DNA from: Fibrobacter sp. UWH6
GTDB lineage: Bacteria; Fibrobacterota; Fibrobacteria; Fibrobacterales; Fibrobacteraceae
Direction of reading: 5' to 3'
Assembly (NCBI RefSeq): GCF_900142465.1
Contig: NZ_FRAX01000004.1
Location: 218,202-282,201, forward strand
Length of the DNA stretch: 64,000 nucleotides
In this document: one piece after another, positions 17,525-27,850 of the stretch
Layout of the letters: every line of letters starts with the position of its first letter
Numbering within the stretch: the stretch's first letter is position 1
Notes under the pieces: model-generated
What the model saw: the letters and a program-made list of their open reading frames with translations, nothing else
Told to the model about the DNA's origin: nothing
The model's database searches: none
Position numbers and translations under genes: made by a program

Positions 17525-19282
17525 ATGGCTAGTATCGGAAAAATCATCGGTGTGAACGGTAACTTGATTCGCGTCAAGTTCGAAAGCGCCGTGTCTCAGA
17601 ACGAAGTGGCTTATGCCAAGTTGCCCTCCAAGAATAAGGATGGCAAGTCCGAAATTATCCCGCTGAAGAGCGAAGTGATTCGTATCCGTGGCGACTACGC
17701 AGAACTTCAGGTGTTCGAAGATACCACTGGCCTTAAGGCTGGCGACGAAGTCGAATTCACTGGCGAACTGCTTTCTGTGGAACTTGGACCTGGTCTTCTG
17801 ACTCAGGTGTTCGACGGTCTTCAGAACCCCCTGCCCGAACTTGCCGAACAGTGCGGCTTCTTCCTGCAGCGCGGTAAGTACCTGCCGGCCCTCCCTCGTG
17901 ATAAGAAGTGGGCCTTTACTCCGGTTGCAAAGCCGGGTGATGTCTTGGTTGCTGGTGACACCATCGGTACCGTACCCGAAGGCGTGTTCACCCACCGCAT
18001 CATGGTGCCTTTCAAGGTTCTCGGCAAGGTGACCGTGGAATCCGTCGTTCCTGCTGGCGAACATGTCGTTGAAGACGTCGTCGCAGTAGTCAAGAACGAA
18101 AAGGGCGAAAAGATTGAAATCAAGATGGTCCAGACTTGGCCGGTGAAGATGCCGATTAAGGCTTTCGAAGAACGTCTTCGCCCCACCAAGCCGCTGACCA
18201 TGCAGCAGCGCATTGTGGATACCTTCTTCCCTGTGATGCAGGGCGGTACCTTCTGTACTCCGGGCCCCTTCGGTGCCGGTAAGACTGTGCTGCAGCAGCT
18301 CATGAGCCGTTACGCAGACGTGGACATCGTGATCCTGGCCGCTTGCGGTGAACGTGCTGGTGAAGTGGTAGAAACCCTTCGCGAATTCCCTGAGTTGATC
18401 GACCCCCGTACCGGTAAGTCCCTCATGGAACGTACTTTGATTATTTGTAACACTTCTTCCATGCCGGTGGCTGCTCGTGAAGCTTCCGTTTACACCGGCG
18501 TGACCCTGGCTGAATACTATCGCCAGATGGGCCTGAACGTGTTGCTCCTGGCTGACTCTACTTCCCGTTGGGCACAGGCTCTCCGTGAAATGTCCGGCCG
18601 TCTGGAAGAAATCCCCGGTGAAGAAGCCTTCCCGGCTTACCTGGAATCTGTGATCGCAGCCTTCTACGAACGCGGCGGCGTTGTCCGCCTGAAGGACGGT
18701 TCCACTGGTTCCGTGACCATCGGCGGTTCCGTTTCTCCGGCAGGTGGTAACTTCGAAGAACCCGTGACCCAGGCTACCCTTAAGGTGGTGGGCGCATTCC
18801 TCGGTCTGTCTCGTGAACGTTCCGACCAGCGCCGCTTCCCGGCAATCCACCCGCTGGATTCCTGGTCCAAGTATGAAGGCATCATCGATTCCAAGAAGGT
18901 TGCCGATGCCCGCAAGATTCTTGCTGCTGGCGTTGACGTCAACAACATGATGAAGGTGGTGGGTGAAGAAGGTACCTCTATCGATGACTTCATTACTTAC
19001 CTCAAGTCCGAATACCTTGACGCAGTTTACCTGCAGCAGGACGCCTACCACGAAATTGACGCCGCCTGCACTGGCGACCGTCAGAAGTATGTGTTCGGCA
19101 AGGTTTATGAAATTCTCAAGACTCCTATGTCTTTTGCCGAAAAGGATATTGCACGTACCTTCTTCCTGAAGCTCACTCAGGCTACCAAGGACTGGAACCG
19201 CGTTGCAATGGATTCCGCAGAATTCAAGGAAATTGAATCCAATATTACTGCTTCCGTGAAGGAGGTAACTGTCAATGCATAA
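17525..19282 (+). CDS. ntpA: V-type ATP synthase catalytic subunit A
   Basis: Catalytic nucleotide-binding subunit, 585 aa. P-loop GPFGAGKT at residues 247-254, the V-type bulge region (about 120-200) that marks A subunits, and conserved [28 protein letters not shown] start it at the ATG at 17525, with CCGGAGGT 9 nt upstream, rather than the in-frame ATG at 17504 that overlaps the previous gene. Its last 8 bases overlap ntpB. Confidence 0.97.
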   Translation: MASIGKIIGVNGNLIRVKFESAVSQNEVAYAKLPSKNKDGKSEIIPLKSEVIRIRGDYAELQVFEDTTGLKAGDEVEFTGELLSVELGPGLLTQVFDGLQNPLPELAEQCGFFLQRGKYLPALPRDKKWAFTPVAKPGDVLVAGDTIGTVPEGVFTHRIMVPFKVLGKVTVESVVPAGEHVVEDVVAVVKNEKGEKIEIKMVQTWPVKMPIKAFEERLRPTKPLTMQQRIVDTFFPVMQGGTFCTPGPFGAGKTVLQQLMSRYADVDIVILAACGERAGEVVETLREFPELIDPRTGKSLMERTLIICNTSSMPVAAREASVYTGVTLAEYYRQMGLNVLLLADSTSRWAQALREMSGRLEEIPGEEAFPAYLESVIAAFYERGGVVRLKDGSTGSVTIGGSVSPAGGNFEEPVTQATLKVVGAFLGLSRERSDQRRFPAIHPLDSWSKYEGIIDSKKVADARKILAAGVDVNNMMKVVGEEGTSIDDFITYLKSEYLDAVYLQQDAYHEIDAACTGDRQKYVFGKVYEILKTPMSFAEKDIARTFFLKLTQATKDWNRVAMDSAEFKEIESNITASVKEVTVNA

Positions 19283-20576
19283 TGTTGCTTACCATCGTAT
19301 TGAACGCATCGCCGGTTCTGTGATCTCTCTGAAGGCAGAAGGCGTTGCCAACCAGGAACTGGCTCAGGTTACTAGCTCTTTCGGTACTTCTCTCGCCCGT
19401 GTGATCCGTATTGACGGTGACATGGTTGACCTGCAGGTTTTCGCAGGCGCCCGTGGCGTTTCTACCGATTCCGAAGTCCGCTTCCTGGGCGAACCCATGA
19501 AGGTTCCTTATTCCGAAGCTCTCCTTGGCCGCGTGTTTAACGGTGCTGGTCAGCCCCGTGATAACGGTCCGGAAGTGGATGGCGAACGTATCGCAATTGG
19601 CGGCCCTTCCGTGAACCCCGCAAAGCGTATTATCCCGAAGACCATGGTCCGTACTGGTATTCCCATGATCGACGTGTTCAATACCCTGGTGGTGTCTCAG
19701 AAGCTCCCGATTTTCTCTATCGCTGGTGAACCGTATAACGAACTTCTTGCCCGTATTGCTCTGCAGGCAGAAGTGGACGTGATCGTTCTTGGCGGTATGG
19801 GCCTGAAGCACGACGACTACCTGTACCTCAAGGACTTCCTTGAAAAGAACGGTGCTCTTAGCCGTACCGTGATGTTCATGCACACTGCATCTGACCCCAT
19901 TGTGGAATGCTTGCTGGTGCCTGATGCATCCCTCGCCGTTGCCGAAAAGTTCGCAACCGAAGGTAAGAATGTTCTGGTGCTTCTCACCGATATGACCAAC
20001 TTCGCCGACGCCATGAAGGAAATTGCAATTACCATGGAACAGATTCCGTCTAATCGTGGTTATCCTGGCGATCTCTACTCTTCTCTCGCTAGCCGTTACG
20101 AAAAGGCTGTGGACTTCGAAGGTTCCGGTTCCATTACCATCCTCGCTGTTACCACCATGCCTGGCGATGACGTGACCCACCCGGTTCCGGATAACACCGG
20201 TTACATTACCGAAGGTCAGTTCTATCTGCGTAAGGGCCGTATTGAACCGTTCGGTTCTCTGTCTCGTCTGAAGCAGCAGGTGAACGGTAAGACCCGTAGC
20301 GACCACCGTACCATTATGAATACCATGATCCAGCTCTATGCTTCTTACAAGGAAACCCTTGAAAAGCAGTCCATGGGCTTTAACATGAGTACTTGGGACC
20401 AGAAGCTGTTGAAGTACGGCCAGCGTTTCGAAAAGGAAATGATGGACCTGTCCGTGAACATTCCTCTGGAACAGGCTCTGGATCTTGGCTGGACCATTCT
20501 TGCCGACTGCTTCCAGCCCGAAGAAACCGGTATTCCTTCCAAGATGATTAGTCAGTATTGGCCCAAGAAGGGGTAA
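19275..20576 (+). CDS. ntpB: V-type ATP synthase subunit B
   Basis: Regulatory, non-catalytic nucleotide-binding subunit, 433 aa. Typical B features: [42 protein letters not shown] region, the P-loop replaced by SIAGEPYNE, and SRYEKAV. Overlaps the end of ntpA by 8 bp, indicating translational coupling. Confidence 0.96.
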   Translation: MHNVAYHRIERIAGSVISLKAEGVANQELAQVTSSFGTSLARVIRIDGDMVDLQVFAGARGVSTDSEVRFLGEPMKVPYSEALLGRVFNGAGQPRDNGPEVDGERIAIGGPSVNPAKRIIPKTMVRTGIPMIDVFNTLVVSQKLPIFSIAGEPYNELLARIALQAEVDVIVLGGMGLKHDDYLYLKDFLEKNGALSRTVMFMHTASDPIVECLLVPDASLAVAEKFATEGKNVLVLLTDMTNFADAMKEIAITMEQIPSNRGYPGDLYSSLASRYEKAVDFEGSGSITILAVTTMPGDDVTHPVPDNTGYITEGQFYLRKGRIEPFGSLSRLKQQVNGKTRSDHRTIMNTMIQLYASYKETLEKQSMGFNMSTWDQKLLKYGQRFEKEMMDLSVNIPLEQALDLGWTILADCFQPEETGIPSKMISQYWPKKG

Positions 20577-20579
20577 TTA

Positions 20580-21221
20580 ATGGCTAAAGTCAAGTTAACA
20601 AAGAACGCCCTCAAGGCGGAACGCGACGCATTGAAGCGCTTCCAGCGCTATCTGCCCACGTTGCTGTTGAAAAAGCAGCAGCTGCAGATGGAAATGCGTA
20701 CGCTCCAGGAGAGGGTGATGGCAAAGCGCGAGGAGGAAGACAAGCTCCGCAAGAGCATGTCCTCCTGGATTTCGCTGTATGCCGAACCTATCGATTGGTC
20801 GAAGTACCTGTCGGTGAAGGAAGTGCGCCAGGGCGAAGGTAATATCGCCGGTGTCCGCATTCCTACATACGATGGGGTAGACTTCAATGTGACCATCCCT
20901 GACTTCTTTACTACGCCGGTTTGGCTGGACGACGGTATCCGCAGTCTGCAGGGCCTTATTTCCCTGCGCCTGGAACGCCGCGTTCTCGAAAAGCAGTACG
21001 AACTTCTTTCTCAGGAACTTCGTACCACGAGCCAGCGCGTGAATCTTTTCGAAAAGGTCAAGATTCCCGAAGCCAAGGACAACATTCGCAAGATTAACAT
21101 CTTCTTGGGTGACCAGCAGACCTCCGGTGTGGCCCGTAGTAAGCTTGCCAAGGGCAAGTCTACCGCTCGTGCCGCAGCACAGGATGCCGCAGCCGCTCAG
21201 GACAAGGGGGTAGCCGCATGA
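20580..21221 (+). CDS. ntpD: V-type ATP synthase subunit D
   Basis: Central rotor stalk subunit, 213 aa, long antiparallel coiled coil: the N-terminal KVKLTKNALKAERDALKRFQRYLP is the family's LTK..L motif. The C-terminal tail is Ala/Lys/Gln-rich and probably flexible. 3 bp after ntpB; its TGA overlaps the ATG of ntpI. No separate subunit F follows. Confidence 0.93.
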   Translation: MAKVKLTKNALKAERDALKRFQRYLPTLLLKKQQLQMEMRTLQERVMAKREEEDKLRKSMSSWISLYAEPIDWSKYLSVKEVRQGEGNIAGVRIPTYDGVDFNVTIPDFFTTPVWLDDGIRSLQGLISLRLERRVLEKQYELLSQELRTTSQRVNLFEKVKIPEAKDNIRKINIFLGDQQTSGVARSKLAKGKSTARAAAQDAAAAQDKGVAA

Positions 21222-23074
21222 TTACTCCTATGAAGAAAGTAACCATTCTCTGCCTGGACAAGGAACGCGAGGCTTCTCTTGAAAAGCTCCGCGAGATGGG
21301 CATCCTTCATGTAACCCCGCTGGTAAATCCCACGGGCGTAAAGCTGAATGCCGCCAAGTCCAAGGTCATGCGAATCCGCAAGGCTCTCGAGGCAATCCCT
21401 GCCAAGGCAGGGAAGGATGCTGTTTCTCTGGACGCATCTATCGCTTCTCAGCCCGCAGTCGAAGCCGTGCATCAGATGGTGCAGGTCAAGAAGGACGCTA
21501 CGGACGAAATCTCCAAGCTCCATAACGACCTGAACCGCCTTGACAACTTCGGCAATCTGGACCCGCAGACTGTTAAGTCTCTGGAAGAGAGCGGTGTTTT
21601 CGTAAAACTCTATGAAGTTGATCCCAGCAGGACTATTTCTGCTGATGACGGTGCCGTTGTGCTCCCCTTCGGACAGAACCTTACTGGAAATCTTTATGCA
21701 GTCATTAGCAAGGGTGAAGCTCCCGCAGCCGTAAAGGATGCCGTTGAACTTCCTCTGCCGTCTATGTCCTTGGCCGAAATGCGCCAGAAGCTCTCCGCAG
21801 CCAATGCAGAACTTGCAAAGGCCGACAAGACTCTGGAAGGCCTGGCCGCCAAGCGCTCCGAAATCGATTCCGCATTGGTTGACGCCGATGAAGAATACGA
21901 CCTGCAGGAAGCTGCAAGCGGAATGCTGGCTGGTGCAAGCATCGCGATGATTCAGGGTTTTGCCCCTGCCAATCGCATGTCTGAAATCCAGGAAGCCGCA
22001 AAGGCTAATGGCTGGGGCGTCCGCGAAGAAGATCCTTCTGACGACGACATGGTTCCCACGCTTTTGACCCACAAGCCCATTGCGAAACCCATGCAGTTCC
22101 TGTACGATATTATCGGTATCGTTCCGGGCTACAAGGAAATCGATGTTTCCGCAGTGTTCCTGGCTTTCTTCAGCCTGTTCTTTGCCATCATCGTTGGTGA
22201 TGCCTTCTACGGAGCTCTGTTCCTGGCACTCACTATCGTTGCCCGCAAGAAGGCTCCGAAATCCAAGAGTGCAGGCTTCAGCTTTATGTACTTGATGAGT
22301 GGTGCTACCATCGTATGGGGTATCATGAATGCAAGCTATCTTGGTTTGACTCCGGAAATTGCTCCCTGGGTTGCAAACCTTGACCTTGCAAATGCATCCT
22401 TCTGCCCCGAGGGCCTGAAGAATGCCATGCATTGGATCCGTCAGTCTTCCAACATGCAGTTCTTCTGCTTCTGCATTGCAGTGGTCCATCTGACTATTGC
22501 GCACGTTTGGAATGTGATTGTCCAGATCCAGCGTAAGAGTACTACAGCTCTGGCTCAAGTTGGCTGGCTATTCTCCACCTGGTACATGTTCTTCCTCGCG
22601 GGAAACATGGTGCTGGGCGACAAGGTCCCGGAAGTATTCAGAAACTTCTTCAGCGGTCCTACTTCCGCTCCGATGATCTATGTGCTCATCGCTGGCGTAG
22701 TGCTGCTGGTGCTGTTCTCTGTGCCTCCTTCCAAGCTCAAGGAAGAATGGATTTCTATCCCCATGCTTGCCTTGAACATCGTGAACAACTTCGTGGATGT
22801 GATTAGCTACATCCGTCTGTTCGCAGTGGGCCTTTCCGGTGCTGCCATTGCAGAATCCTTCAGCGAAATGCTTTCGCCTATGTTCGGTTCTGTTGGCGGT
22901 CTCCTTGGTGCAGCCATTGTGCTACTCTTTGTTCATGCCCTGAACATTGCACTTGCCGTCATGGGTGTGGCGGTTCACGCAGTGCGTTTGAACACCCTAG
23001 AATTTTCTAACGGCCTTGACCTGCAGTGGAGCGGTTTTGGCTTTAACCCGTTCAAGAAACGGAAAAACGTTTAA
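21218..23074 (+). CDS. ntpI: V-type ATP synthase subunit I
   Basis: Membrane stator subunit (homolog of subunit a), 618 aa. Residues 1-330 are cytoplasmic and coiled-coil-rich; the C-terminal half has about seven or eight membrane segments, including FFAIIVGDAFYGALF and the conserved VISYIRLFAVGLSGAAIAE with the Arg that contacts the proteolipid ring. Start ATG overlaps the stop of ntpD (ATGA). Confidence 0.95.
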   Translation: MITPMKKVTILCLDKEREASLEKLREMGILHVTPLVNPTGVKLNAAKSKVMRIRKALEAIPAKAGKDAVSLDASIASQPAVEAVHQMVQVKKDATDEISKLHNDLNRLDNFGNLDPQTVKSLEESGVFVKLYEVDPSRTISADDGAVVLPFGQNLTGNLYAVISKGEAPAAVKDAVELPLPSMSLAEMRQKLSAANAELAKADKTLEGLAAKRSEIDSALVDADEEYDLQEAASGMLAGASIAMIQGFAPANRMSEIQEAAKANGWGVREEDPSDDDMVPTLLTHKPIAKPMQFLYDIIGIVPGYKEIDVSAVFLAFFSLFFAIIVGDAFYGALFLALTIVARKKAPKSKSAGFSFMYLMSGATIVWGIMNASYLGLTPEIAPWVANLDLANASFCPEGLKNAMHWIRQSSNMQFFCFCIAVVHLTIAHVWNVIVQIQRKSTTALAQVGWLFSTWYMFFLAGNMVLGDKVPEVFRNFFSGPTSAPMIYVLIAGVVLLVLFSVPPSKLKEEWISIPMLALNIVNNFVDVISYIRLFAVGLSGAAIAESFSEMLSPMFGSVGGLLGAAIVLLFVHALNIALAVMGVAVHAVRLNTLEFSNGLDLQWSGFGFNPFKKRKNV

Positions 23075-23098
23075 TAACAACAAGTAGAGGATAAAAAT

Positions 23099-23560
23099 AT
23101 GTTAGATCACGAAACCATGGTAACTCTCGGCAAGATGGGTGCAGCAGCAGCTCTCGGCCTCGGTGCTCTCGGTTCTGCTCTTGGTTGCGGTACCGCTGGT
23201 ATGTCTGCAATCACCGTATGGAAGAAGGCTTACGCTCAGGGCAAGAGTGCTCTCTTCACTCTCCTTGTGTTCGTGGGTGCTCCCATTTCCCAGACCATTT
23301 ACGGCATGCTCCTGATGAACTTCATCCTGGGTGCTGCAAATGCTGAAAACTTCAACAACTGGGCAGCTTGCCTCGGTGCCGGTATCTTCGGCGGCCTCGG
23401 CATGATGGCTTCCGCATGGTTCCAGGGTAAGGCTGGTGCTGTTGCTTGTGACGCTTTGGGCGAAACCGGCAAGGGCATGGTGAACTACCTGATGGTTCTC
23501 GGTGTGGTCGAAACCGTTGCTCTGTTCGTCATGGTGTTCGCAACCCAGACCTTCGCTTAG
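23099..23560 (+). CDS. ntpK: V-type ATP synthase proteolipid subunit K (copy 1)
   Basis: 153 aa, four membrane helices, the duplicated-hairpin form of the c-ring subunit. The sites equivalent to the Na+ pocket of Enterococcus hirae NtpK are present at nearly the same numbers: Ser64-Gln65 and Tyr68 in PISQTIYG, Gln109 in WFQGK, and the essential Glu138 in VVETVALF. Na+ coupling is therefore plausible for this copy. Start ATG with AGAGGA upstream. Followed by a second, diverged copy. Confidence 0.93.
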   Translation: MLDHETMVTLGKMGAAAALGLGALGSALGCGTAGMSAITVWKKAYAQGKSALFTLLVFVGAPISQTIYGMLLMNFILGAANAENFNNWAACLGAGIFGGLGMMASAWFQGKAGAVACDALGETGKGMVNYLMVLGVVETVALFVMVFATQTFA

Positions 23561-23696
23561 TAGGTATGAGGACGCCTTACTTTTGTAAGGCGTTGAGGTA
23601 TGAGGCTTTGTTTTGAAAGACCTCATTCCTCTAGGCGCTTTGCGCCGACCTCAAAGCGAACATAGTTCGCGTCCTCACTCCTATAAGGAATTGAAT
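23561..23696 (+). repeat. Stem-loop-rich repeat region between the two ntpK genes
   Basis: Contains two AGGTATGAGG boxes (about 23564 and 23593) and several small hairpins: ACGCCTTAC/GTAAGGCGT, GGCGC/GCGCC and GCGAAC/GTTCGC. There is no U-run, so read-through into copy 2 is possible. The hairpins may adjust the ratio of the two proteolipids. Confidence 0.6.
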
Positions 23697-24155
23697 ATGG
23701 ATCAAGAAACAATAGTGACTCTCGGCAAGATGGGCGCCGCCGCGGCTCTCGGTCTTTCCGCTGTCGGCTCTGCAATGGGTTGCAGTACTGCCGGCATGGC
23801 GGCGATCGGTTCGTGGAAAAAAGCCTACCTTAAGGGGAAGAACGCTATGTTCACCTTGCTTGTGTTCGTGGGCGCACCTATTGCGCAGACGATTTATGGC
23901 ATGCTTCTGATGAATACCATCCTGAATGCTGCCAACAAGCCGGATTTCCATAACTGGGCAGCTTGCCTGGGCGTGGGCATCTTCGGTGGGCTTGGCATTA
24001 TGTTCTCCGGCTGGTATGTAGGCAAGGCTGCCTCCAATGCCTGTAACGGCTTGGGTGAAACCGGCAAGGGTCTAGTGAACAGCTTGATGGTGCTTGGCGT
24101 GGGTGAAACCGTGGCCCTGTTCATCATGGTGTTCTCGATGATGCTGGTGAGCTAA
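23697..24155 (+). CDS. V-type ATP synthase proteolipid subunit K (copy 2)
   Basis: 152 aa, four membrane helices, close paralog of the gene just upstream. It keeps Gln64 and Tyr67 (PIAQTIYG) and the essential Glu137 (GVGETVALF), but the Ser before the Gln is Ala, and the Gln of WFQGK is Val (WYVGK, Val108). Two of the Na+ ligand positions are thus lost, so this copy may form a ring with different ion preference. The ATG at 23697 has AAGGAA upstream; the frame is open further 5' but that part falls in the repeat region. Confidence 0.92.
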   Translation: MDQETIVTLGKMGAAAALGLSAVGSAMGCSTAGMAAIGSWKKAYLKGKNAMFTLLVFVGAPIAQTIYGMLLMNTILNAANKPDFHNWAACLGVGIFGGLGIMFSGWYVGKAASNACNGLGETGKGLVNSLMVLGVGETVALFIMVFSMMLVS

Positions 24156-24263
24156 AAAAGGTATGAGGTACGCTCGTACACTCGCTTGAGGTATGAGGTC
24201 GGCCCTTGGCCTTTGAGGCTTTATTAAGAACCTCGTGCAGATTCTGCATGGGGTTCTTTTTTT
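24156..24263 (+). terminator. Repeats and terminator ending the V-ATPase operon
   Basis: Two AGGTATGAGGT boxes with small inverted repeats, then a hairpin AAGAACC (24226-24232)/GGTTCTT (24252-24258), inner TGCAG/CTGCA pairing, and a T-run. Confidence 0.75.
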
Positions 24264-24379
24264 ATGAATTGCAAAAAAAAGAGATTACTGCGGAAGAGTT
24301 TTTTTTAGTTATGAATTACGAGATATGAATTATGTTGATCTTTTTCATAGAAGTCAGAAAATTCTAGATTTGGCGGCAA

Positions 24380-26176
24380 ATGTCTCAATTCCTAAAACGC
24401 TTTAACAAGTTCCTGGTAATCAATGGCTACATGCCAAAGATTTTCTTGGCTGCGTTTATTGGCTTTGTGACTGGTGTGGTGGCTGTTGCCTTTCATTTTG
24501 GCCTTGAGTTTGCCAGCGCACTGGTGCGTAAACCTTGGACCGGTGAGAATGCCTTGCCCTGGTGGACTTTTGCCGTAATGCCTGCGGTTGGCGGCCTCAT
24601 TGTGGGTGTCATTATTTACGCAATCGCCAAGGCTCCCGAAACGGCCGGCCAGGGTACCGATAACATGATCAAGTCCTTCCATCACGAGGGGGGCAAGATC
24701 CGCAAGCGTGTGGCTCCGATAAAATTCCTGACCAGCATTATTACCTTGGCGACGGGTGGCAGCGCTGGTTATGAAGGCCCTATTTCACAAATCGGTTCTG
24801 GAATCGCCTCCACCGTTTGTCATGGTTTTAACATGCCCCAGACATTGCGTCGTCAGTTCACCTTGGCGGGAACGGCTGCAGGTCTCGGTGCAATTTTTAA
24901 GGCTCCGCTGGCAGGCGCTTTAACTTCGGTAGAAGTGCTTTATCGAGAAGATTTTGAATCCAACGCCTTTGCCACATCCATCGTTTCGTCGGTGGTGGCT
25001 TTTACAATCTACATTGCCTTTGTAGGAACTGCCCCGGCTATTGCTGGTGTTCCGATTTTCCCCTTTACCAACGGCGTTGAACTTTTAGCTTGTGCCCTGT
25101 TGGGCATTCTCTGTTTCCCCTTTTCTTATTTGTATGTTCGTTGCTACAACGAGTCTGAAACCCGTTTTGCACGCTGGCAGATTCCCAACTGGACAAAACC
25201 CGCTATTGGCGGCCTCATGATTTCGCTGCTGGTGCTGGCTTACCCCGAAGTAGCCGGTGGCGGATTTGAATTTATTGGCGAGGTCATGGGAGCTATGTTG
25301 CCCCATACCGTATGGGGTGTGATGCTGTTGCTGGGCATTGTGCTGGCAAAAATCTTGGCTACGGGGCTTACGGTGGGTTCTGGCGGATCCGGCGGCGTGT
25401 TCGGCCCTTCGCTGTTTATTGGTGGAGTTCTGGGTGCCATGTTTGCGGGCATCTTGGAACTGGTGGCTCCGGGTGCAATCCGCGAACCTGAGATGTTTAT
25501 TCTGGTAGGTATGGCTGCCTTTTTTGCGGGGGCCGCCAAGGCGCCCATTGCCGGAGTGGTTATGGTCTGCGAAATGACTGGTAGTTATAGTTTGCTGCCT
25601 GGGCTTTTGATTGCGGCTGTTATGCACATCTCGTTCTCTCGCGGTTGGAGCATTTATAAAAGTCAGGTGGTGAACAAGTTTGCCTCGCCGGCTCATCGTG
25701 GCGACATGGATCAGGATGTTTTACGAATTACCACCGTTGGTGATGTGATTGAACATTGCGAAATGAAGACCCTCCGTGCAGAGGATTCCCTGTTTGATGT
25801 TTTGAAGGACATCGAGGTGGATTACGTCTATCCTGTCTACGAAGGAACTTCCAAGACTCCGACAGGATTGTCCAAGCCTCATGATCATTCGGGAACGTAC
25901 ATAGGATTGTTGGACATGTCCATCGTGAAGAACGCCTATATCAGTTCGCCGGACTTGATTCAGCACTTGCTGATTTCTGACTGTACAGTAAAAGCACCGA
26001 TGCTGAATGAATCCATGGACTTGCATTCGGCATTGAAGATTTTTGTACGAACGTCTATGAATGAGCTGTGTGTCAAGAATAAGAATGGTGATGTAATAGG
26101 CGTGTTGAGTCACGCAGCCATCTTTAAGGCTTACGATAAGATTGTAAGGGATTCGCAGAAAACTGATGAATTATAG
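24380..26176 (+). CDS. ClC-family anion channel/transporter with C-terminal CBS domains
   Basis: 598 aa. Residues 1-430 form the ClC membrane domain with about ten helices. Signature motifs are present: GSAGYEGPISQIG, which carries the gating Glu of the GxEGP motif, and GSGGSGGVFGPSLFIGG (GxFxP). The usual GSGIP motif is replaced by GQGTDN. Residues 450-590 are a CBS pair, a likely nucleotide-sensing module. Expected to move chloride or a similar anion, possibly in exchange for protons. Separate from the V-ATPase operon by a terminator. Confidence 0.92.
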   Translation: MSQFLKRFNKFLVINGYMPKIFLAAFIGFVTGVVAVAFHFGLEFASALVRKPWTGENALPWWTFAVMPAVGGLIVGVIIYAIAKAPETAGQGTDNMIKSFHHEGGKIRKRVAPIKFLTSIITLATGGSAGYEGPISQIGSGIASTVCHGFNMPQTLRRQFTLAGTAAGLGAIFKAPLAGALTSVEVLYREDFESNAFATSIVSSVVAFTIYIAFVGTAPAIAGVPIFPFTNGVELLACALLGILCFPFSYLYVRCYNESETRFARWQIPNWTKPAIGGLMISLLVLAYPEVAGGGFEFIGEVMGAMLPHTVWGVMLLLGIVLAKILATGLTVGSGGSGGVFGPSLFIGGVLGAMFAGILELVAPGAIREPEMFILVGMAAFFAGAAKAPIAGVVMVCEMTGSYSLLPGLLIAAVMHISFSRGWSIYKSQVVNKFASPAHRGDMDQDVLRITTVGDVIEHCEMKTLRAEDSLFDVLKDIEVDYVYPVYEGTSKTPTGLSKPHDHSGTYIGLLDMSIVKNAYISSPDLIQHLLISDCTVKAPMLNESMDLHSALKIFVRTSMNELCVKNKNGDVIGVLSHAAIFKAYDKIVRDSQKTDEL

Positions 26177-26204
26177 AGAAGAAGTGAATGAGTATATGCC
26201 TGGT

Positions 26205-26503
26205 GATGTGATGTGGTCGGACATCTAGACTGTTACGCTGTACACATTCAGGATAGCTTGTTTCAACGTGTGGTCAAAACCTACAGAATAAGTGCTGATG
26301 GGACTTACACGGTTGATGAACGTTCTAATGTTGGACTTGTAAGAGTGACGACTGAGATGAATTCTCTTGGTATCTATGTGTACAATATGTATCTGCTGCA
26401 TAGCACGGGTATTGAGTATTACCATTATGGGGAAAATGGTCAAGAACGATTCTTGGGTGTTCGTGCTTCAACTACATATAATCCCCTGGAACAATTTTAT
26501 TGA
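26205..26503 (+). pseudogene. Remnant coding sequence, no proper start
   Basis: The frame from 26207 encodes about 98 residues with natural-looking composition (VDERSNVGLVRVTTEMNSLG, YNMYLLHSTGIEYYHYGENG), but a stop at 26204 closes it upstream and no ATG or ribosome-binding site precedes it. I do not recognise a family. Likely the decayed middle of a former beta-rich protein. Confidence 0.35.
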
Positions 26504-26531
26504 AGTTTACCATCCCGGAGGAATTAGTCCT

Positions 26532-26655
26532 TGACCTTGTTCAACGCGATGGCTGAAATTGCTCCGGCAGGTGTGTTGCTGTTTGTCAATGACTATTCTA
26601 ATTATCTTTATGGAGTTTCTTTTAATACGCGAGTGGTGGTGGCTGGGGATTGAAC
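26532..26655 (+). pseudogene. Second short coding remnant
   Basis: A frame from a TTG at 26532 (ATG at 26548) encodes MAEIAPAGVLLFVNDYSN... to a TGA at 26653, about 35-40 residues, preceded by GGAGG. It could be a continuation of the same decayed gene in another frame. Not recognised. Confidence 0.3.
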
Positions 26656-26691
26656 GTACTGTACAATCTGCCTTAGGTTCCTCGCAAGTTC

Positions 26692-27801
26692 TTAGATAGT
26701 ACCGCGCAAATCGTCCACTGCGTCTAGATATTCGCTGAGGTTTCGGGCCTTGGCGATTTTCTTTATGATGCGCTTGGGGAGAATGGATTCGGAGTTCTGC
26801 GGCTGGGTTTGGGCTGCTTCGGCGGGGTAGGTCCAGAAGGGGCGAAGTTTGTCCAGGATTTGGGCGTCGCCCTGGAGGCGCTTGCGGTAGTTATCCAGAA
26901 TGGAATCGTGGATTTTTAGGAGCGCAGAAAGAGGGCTCGTTTGGGACTGCGCAGGGGACTGCGCTTGAAATTGCACGGCGAGTGCTGGGTTGGCCAGGAG
27001 CCCGCGACCGATCATGATTCCCTTGAGGTTTGGGAATCGGCGTTCAATAGCCTGAATGTCTGAGAGGCTGGTGACATCGCCGTTGAATATGACAGGGTGG
27101 CGGCACTGGGAATAGAAGGCTTCGAATGCTGCGAAGTCCAGCGCACCCTTGTACTGCTGGATGCCTGTGCGGGGATGCATGGTGATGTGGGCAAGGGGAG
27201 CCTCGTTCAACAGCGGCAGCAGGGCTAGACATTCGTCGGGGGAGGTGTAGCCCAGACGCATCTTGATGCTGAACGTGAGAGCTGCATCGGTCTGCTGTCC
27301 AGAACGGCGGGCGACCTCCTGAAGGATTTCCCTGACAGCATCCACTCGCGGGAGGATGCCTGAACCGCGGCCCGATTTCGCCTGCATGGGGAAGGGACAT
27401 CCCATATTGATATCAATCTGAGGGAAGACTTCGTCGGGGGCGAATCCGCAATCCTTTTTTAGCTTTTGAATGTCATCAACTAGTATGCGGAATTCGGCGG
27501 CGTCCTTGCAAATGACTTGTGGAACCACGTTGTAAAAATGCGGGGCTTCGTCATCGCTTGAACTGTAATCTGCGTTTTCGCAATGGCAGATGTTTGACTG
27601 CTGGCTTTTGATGAATTCCAGGTCCTGTTGCAAATCCCGCAGATCTTTTTCTCGGGCGGCACCTTTCTCGACGCGCAAAAATGGGGTGTAATAGGCGGCG
27701 ATTCCTGACTCACCGGCCTTGGGCCCGGCATGCAAAAAATGAGCCCGTCTGTAGGCGGACTCAGTAAAACCTTGTAGCGGTGCGAAATAAACCGGCAACA
27801 T
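26692..27801 (-). CDS. tRNA-dihydrouridine synthase family protein
   Basis: FMN-dependent reduction of uridines in tRNA. Start chosen at 27801 (MLPVYFAPLQGFTES), giving 369 aa, because the Dus TIM barrel begins there; the frame is open to 27903 but that overlaps the neighbouring gene. Motifs: APLQGFTES (FMN site), INMGCPFPMQAKSGRGSGIL with the catalytic Cys, MRLGY, HITMHPRTGIQQYKG, VIFNGDVTS, GIMIGRGLLANPA. The linker of about 50 residues after the first strands is longer than usual. TAATAT about 40 nt upstream may be its promoter. Confidence 0.9.
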   Translation of the reverse strand: MLPVYFAPLQGFTESAYRRAHFLHAGPKAGESGIAAYYTPFLRVEKGAAREKDLRDLQQDLEFIKSQQSNICHCENADYSSSDDEAPHFYNVVPQVICKDAAEFRILVDDIQKLKKDCGFAPDEVFPQIDINMGCPFPMQAKSGRGSGILPRVDAVREILQEVARRSGQQTDAALTFSIKMRLGYTSPDECLALLPLLNEAPLAHITMHPRTGIQQYKGALDFAAFEAFYSQCRHPVIFNGDVTSLSDIQAIERRFPNLKGIMIGRGLLANPALAVQFQAQSPAQSQTSPLSALLKIHDSILDNYRKRLQGDAQILDKLRPFWTYPAEAAQTQPQNSESILPKRIIKKIAKARNLSEYLDAVDDLRGTI

Positions 27802-27850
27802 TTCGGCTTCTCTCATCTCTCGTCTGTAGCGAAGCGTTCTCTCGTCTATA

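Noticed and set aside
23561..23696. Terminator between the two ntpK genes
   Set aside because: Several hairpins exist, but none is followed by a U-run, so termination is not supported.
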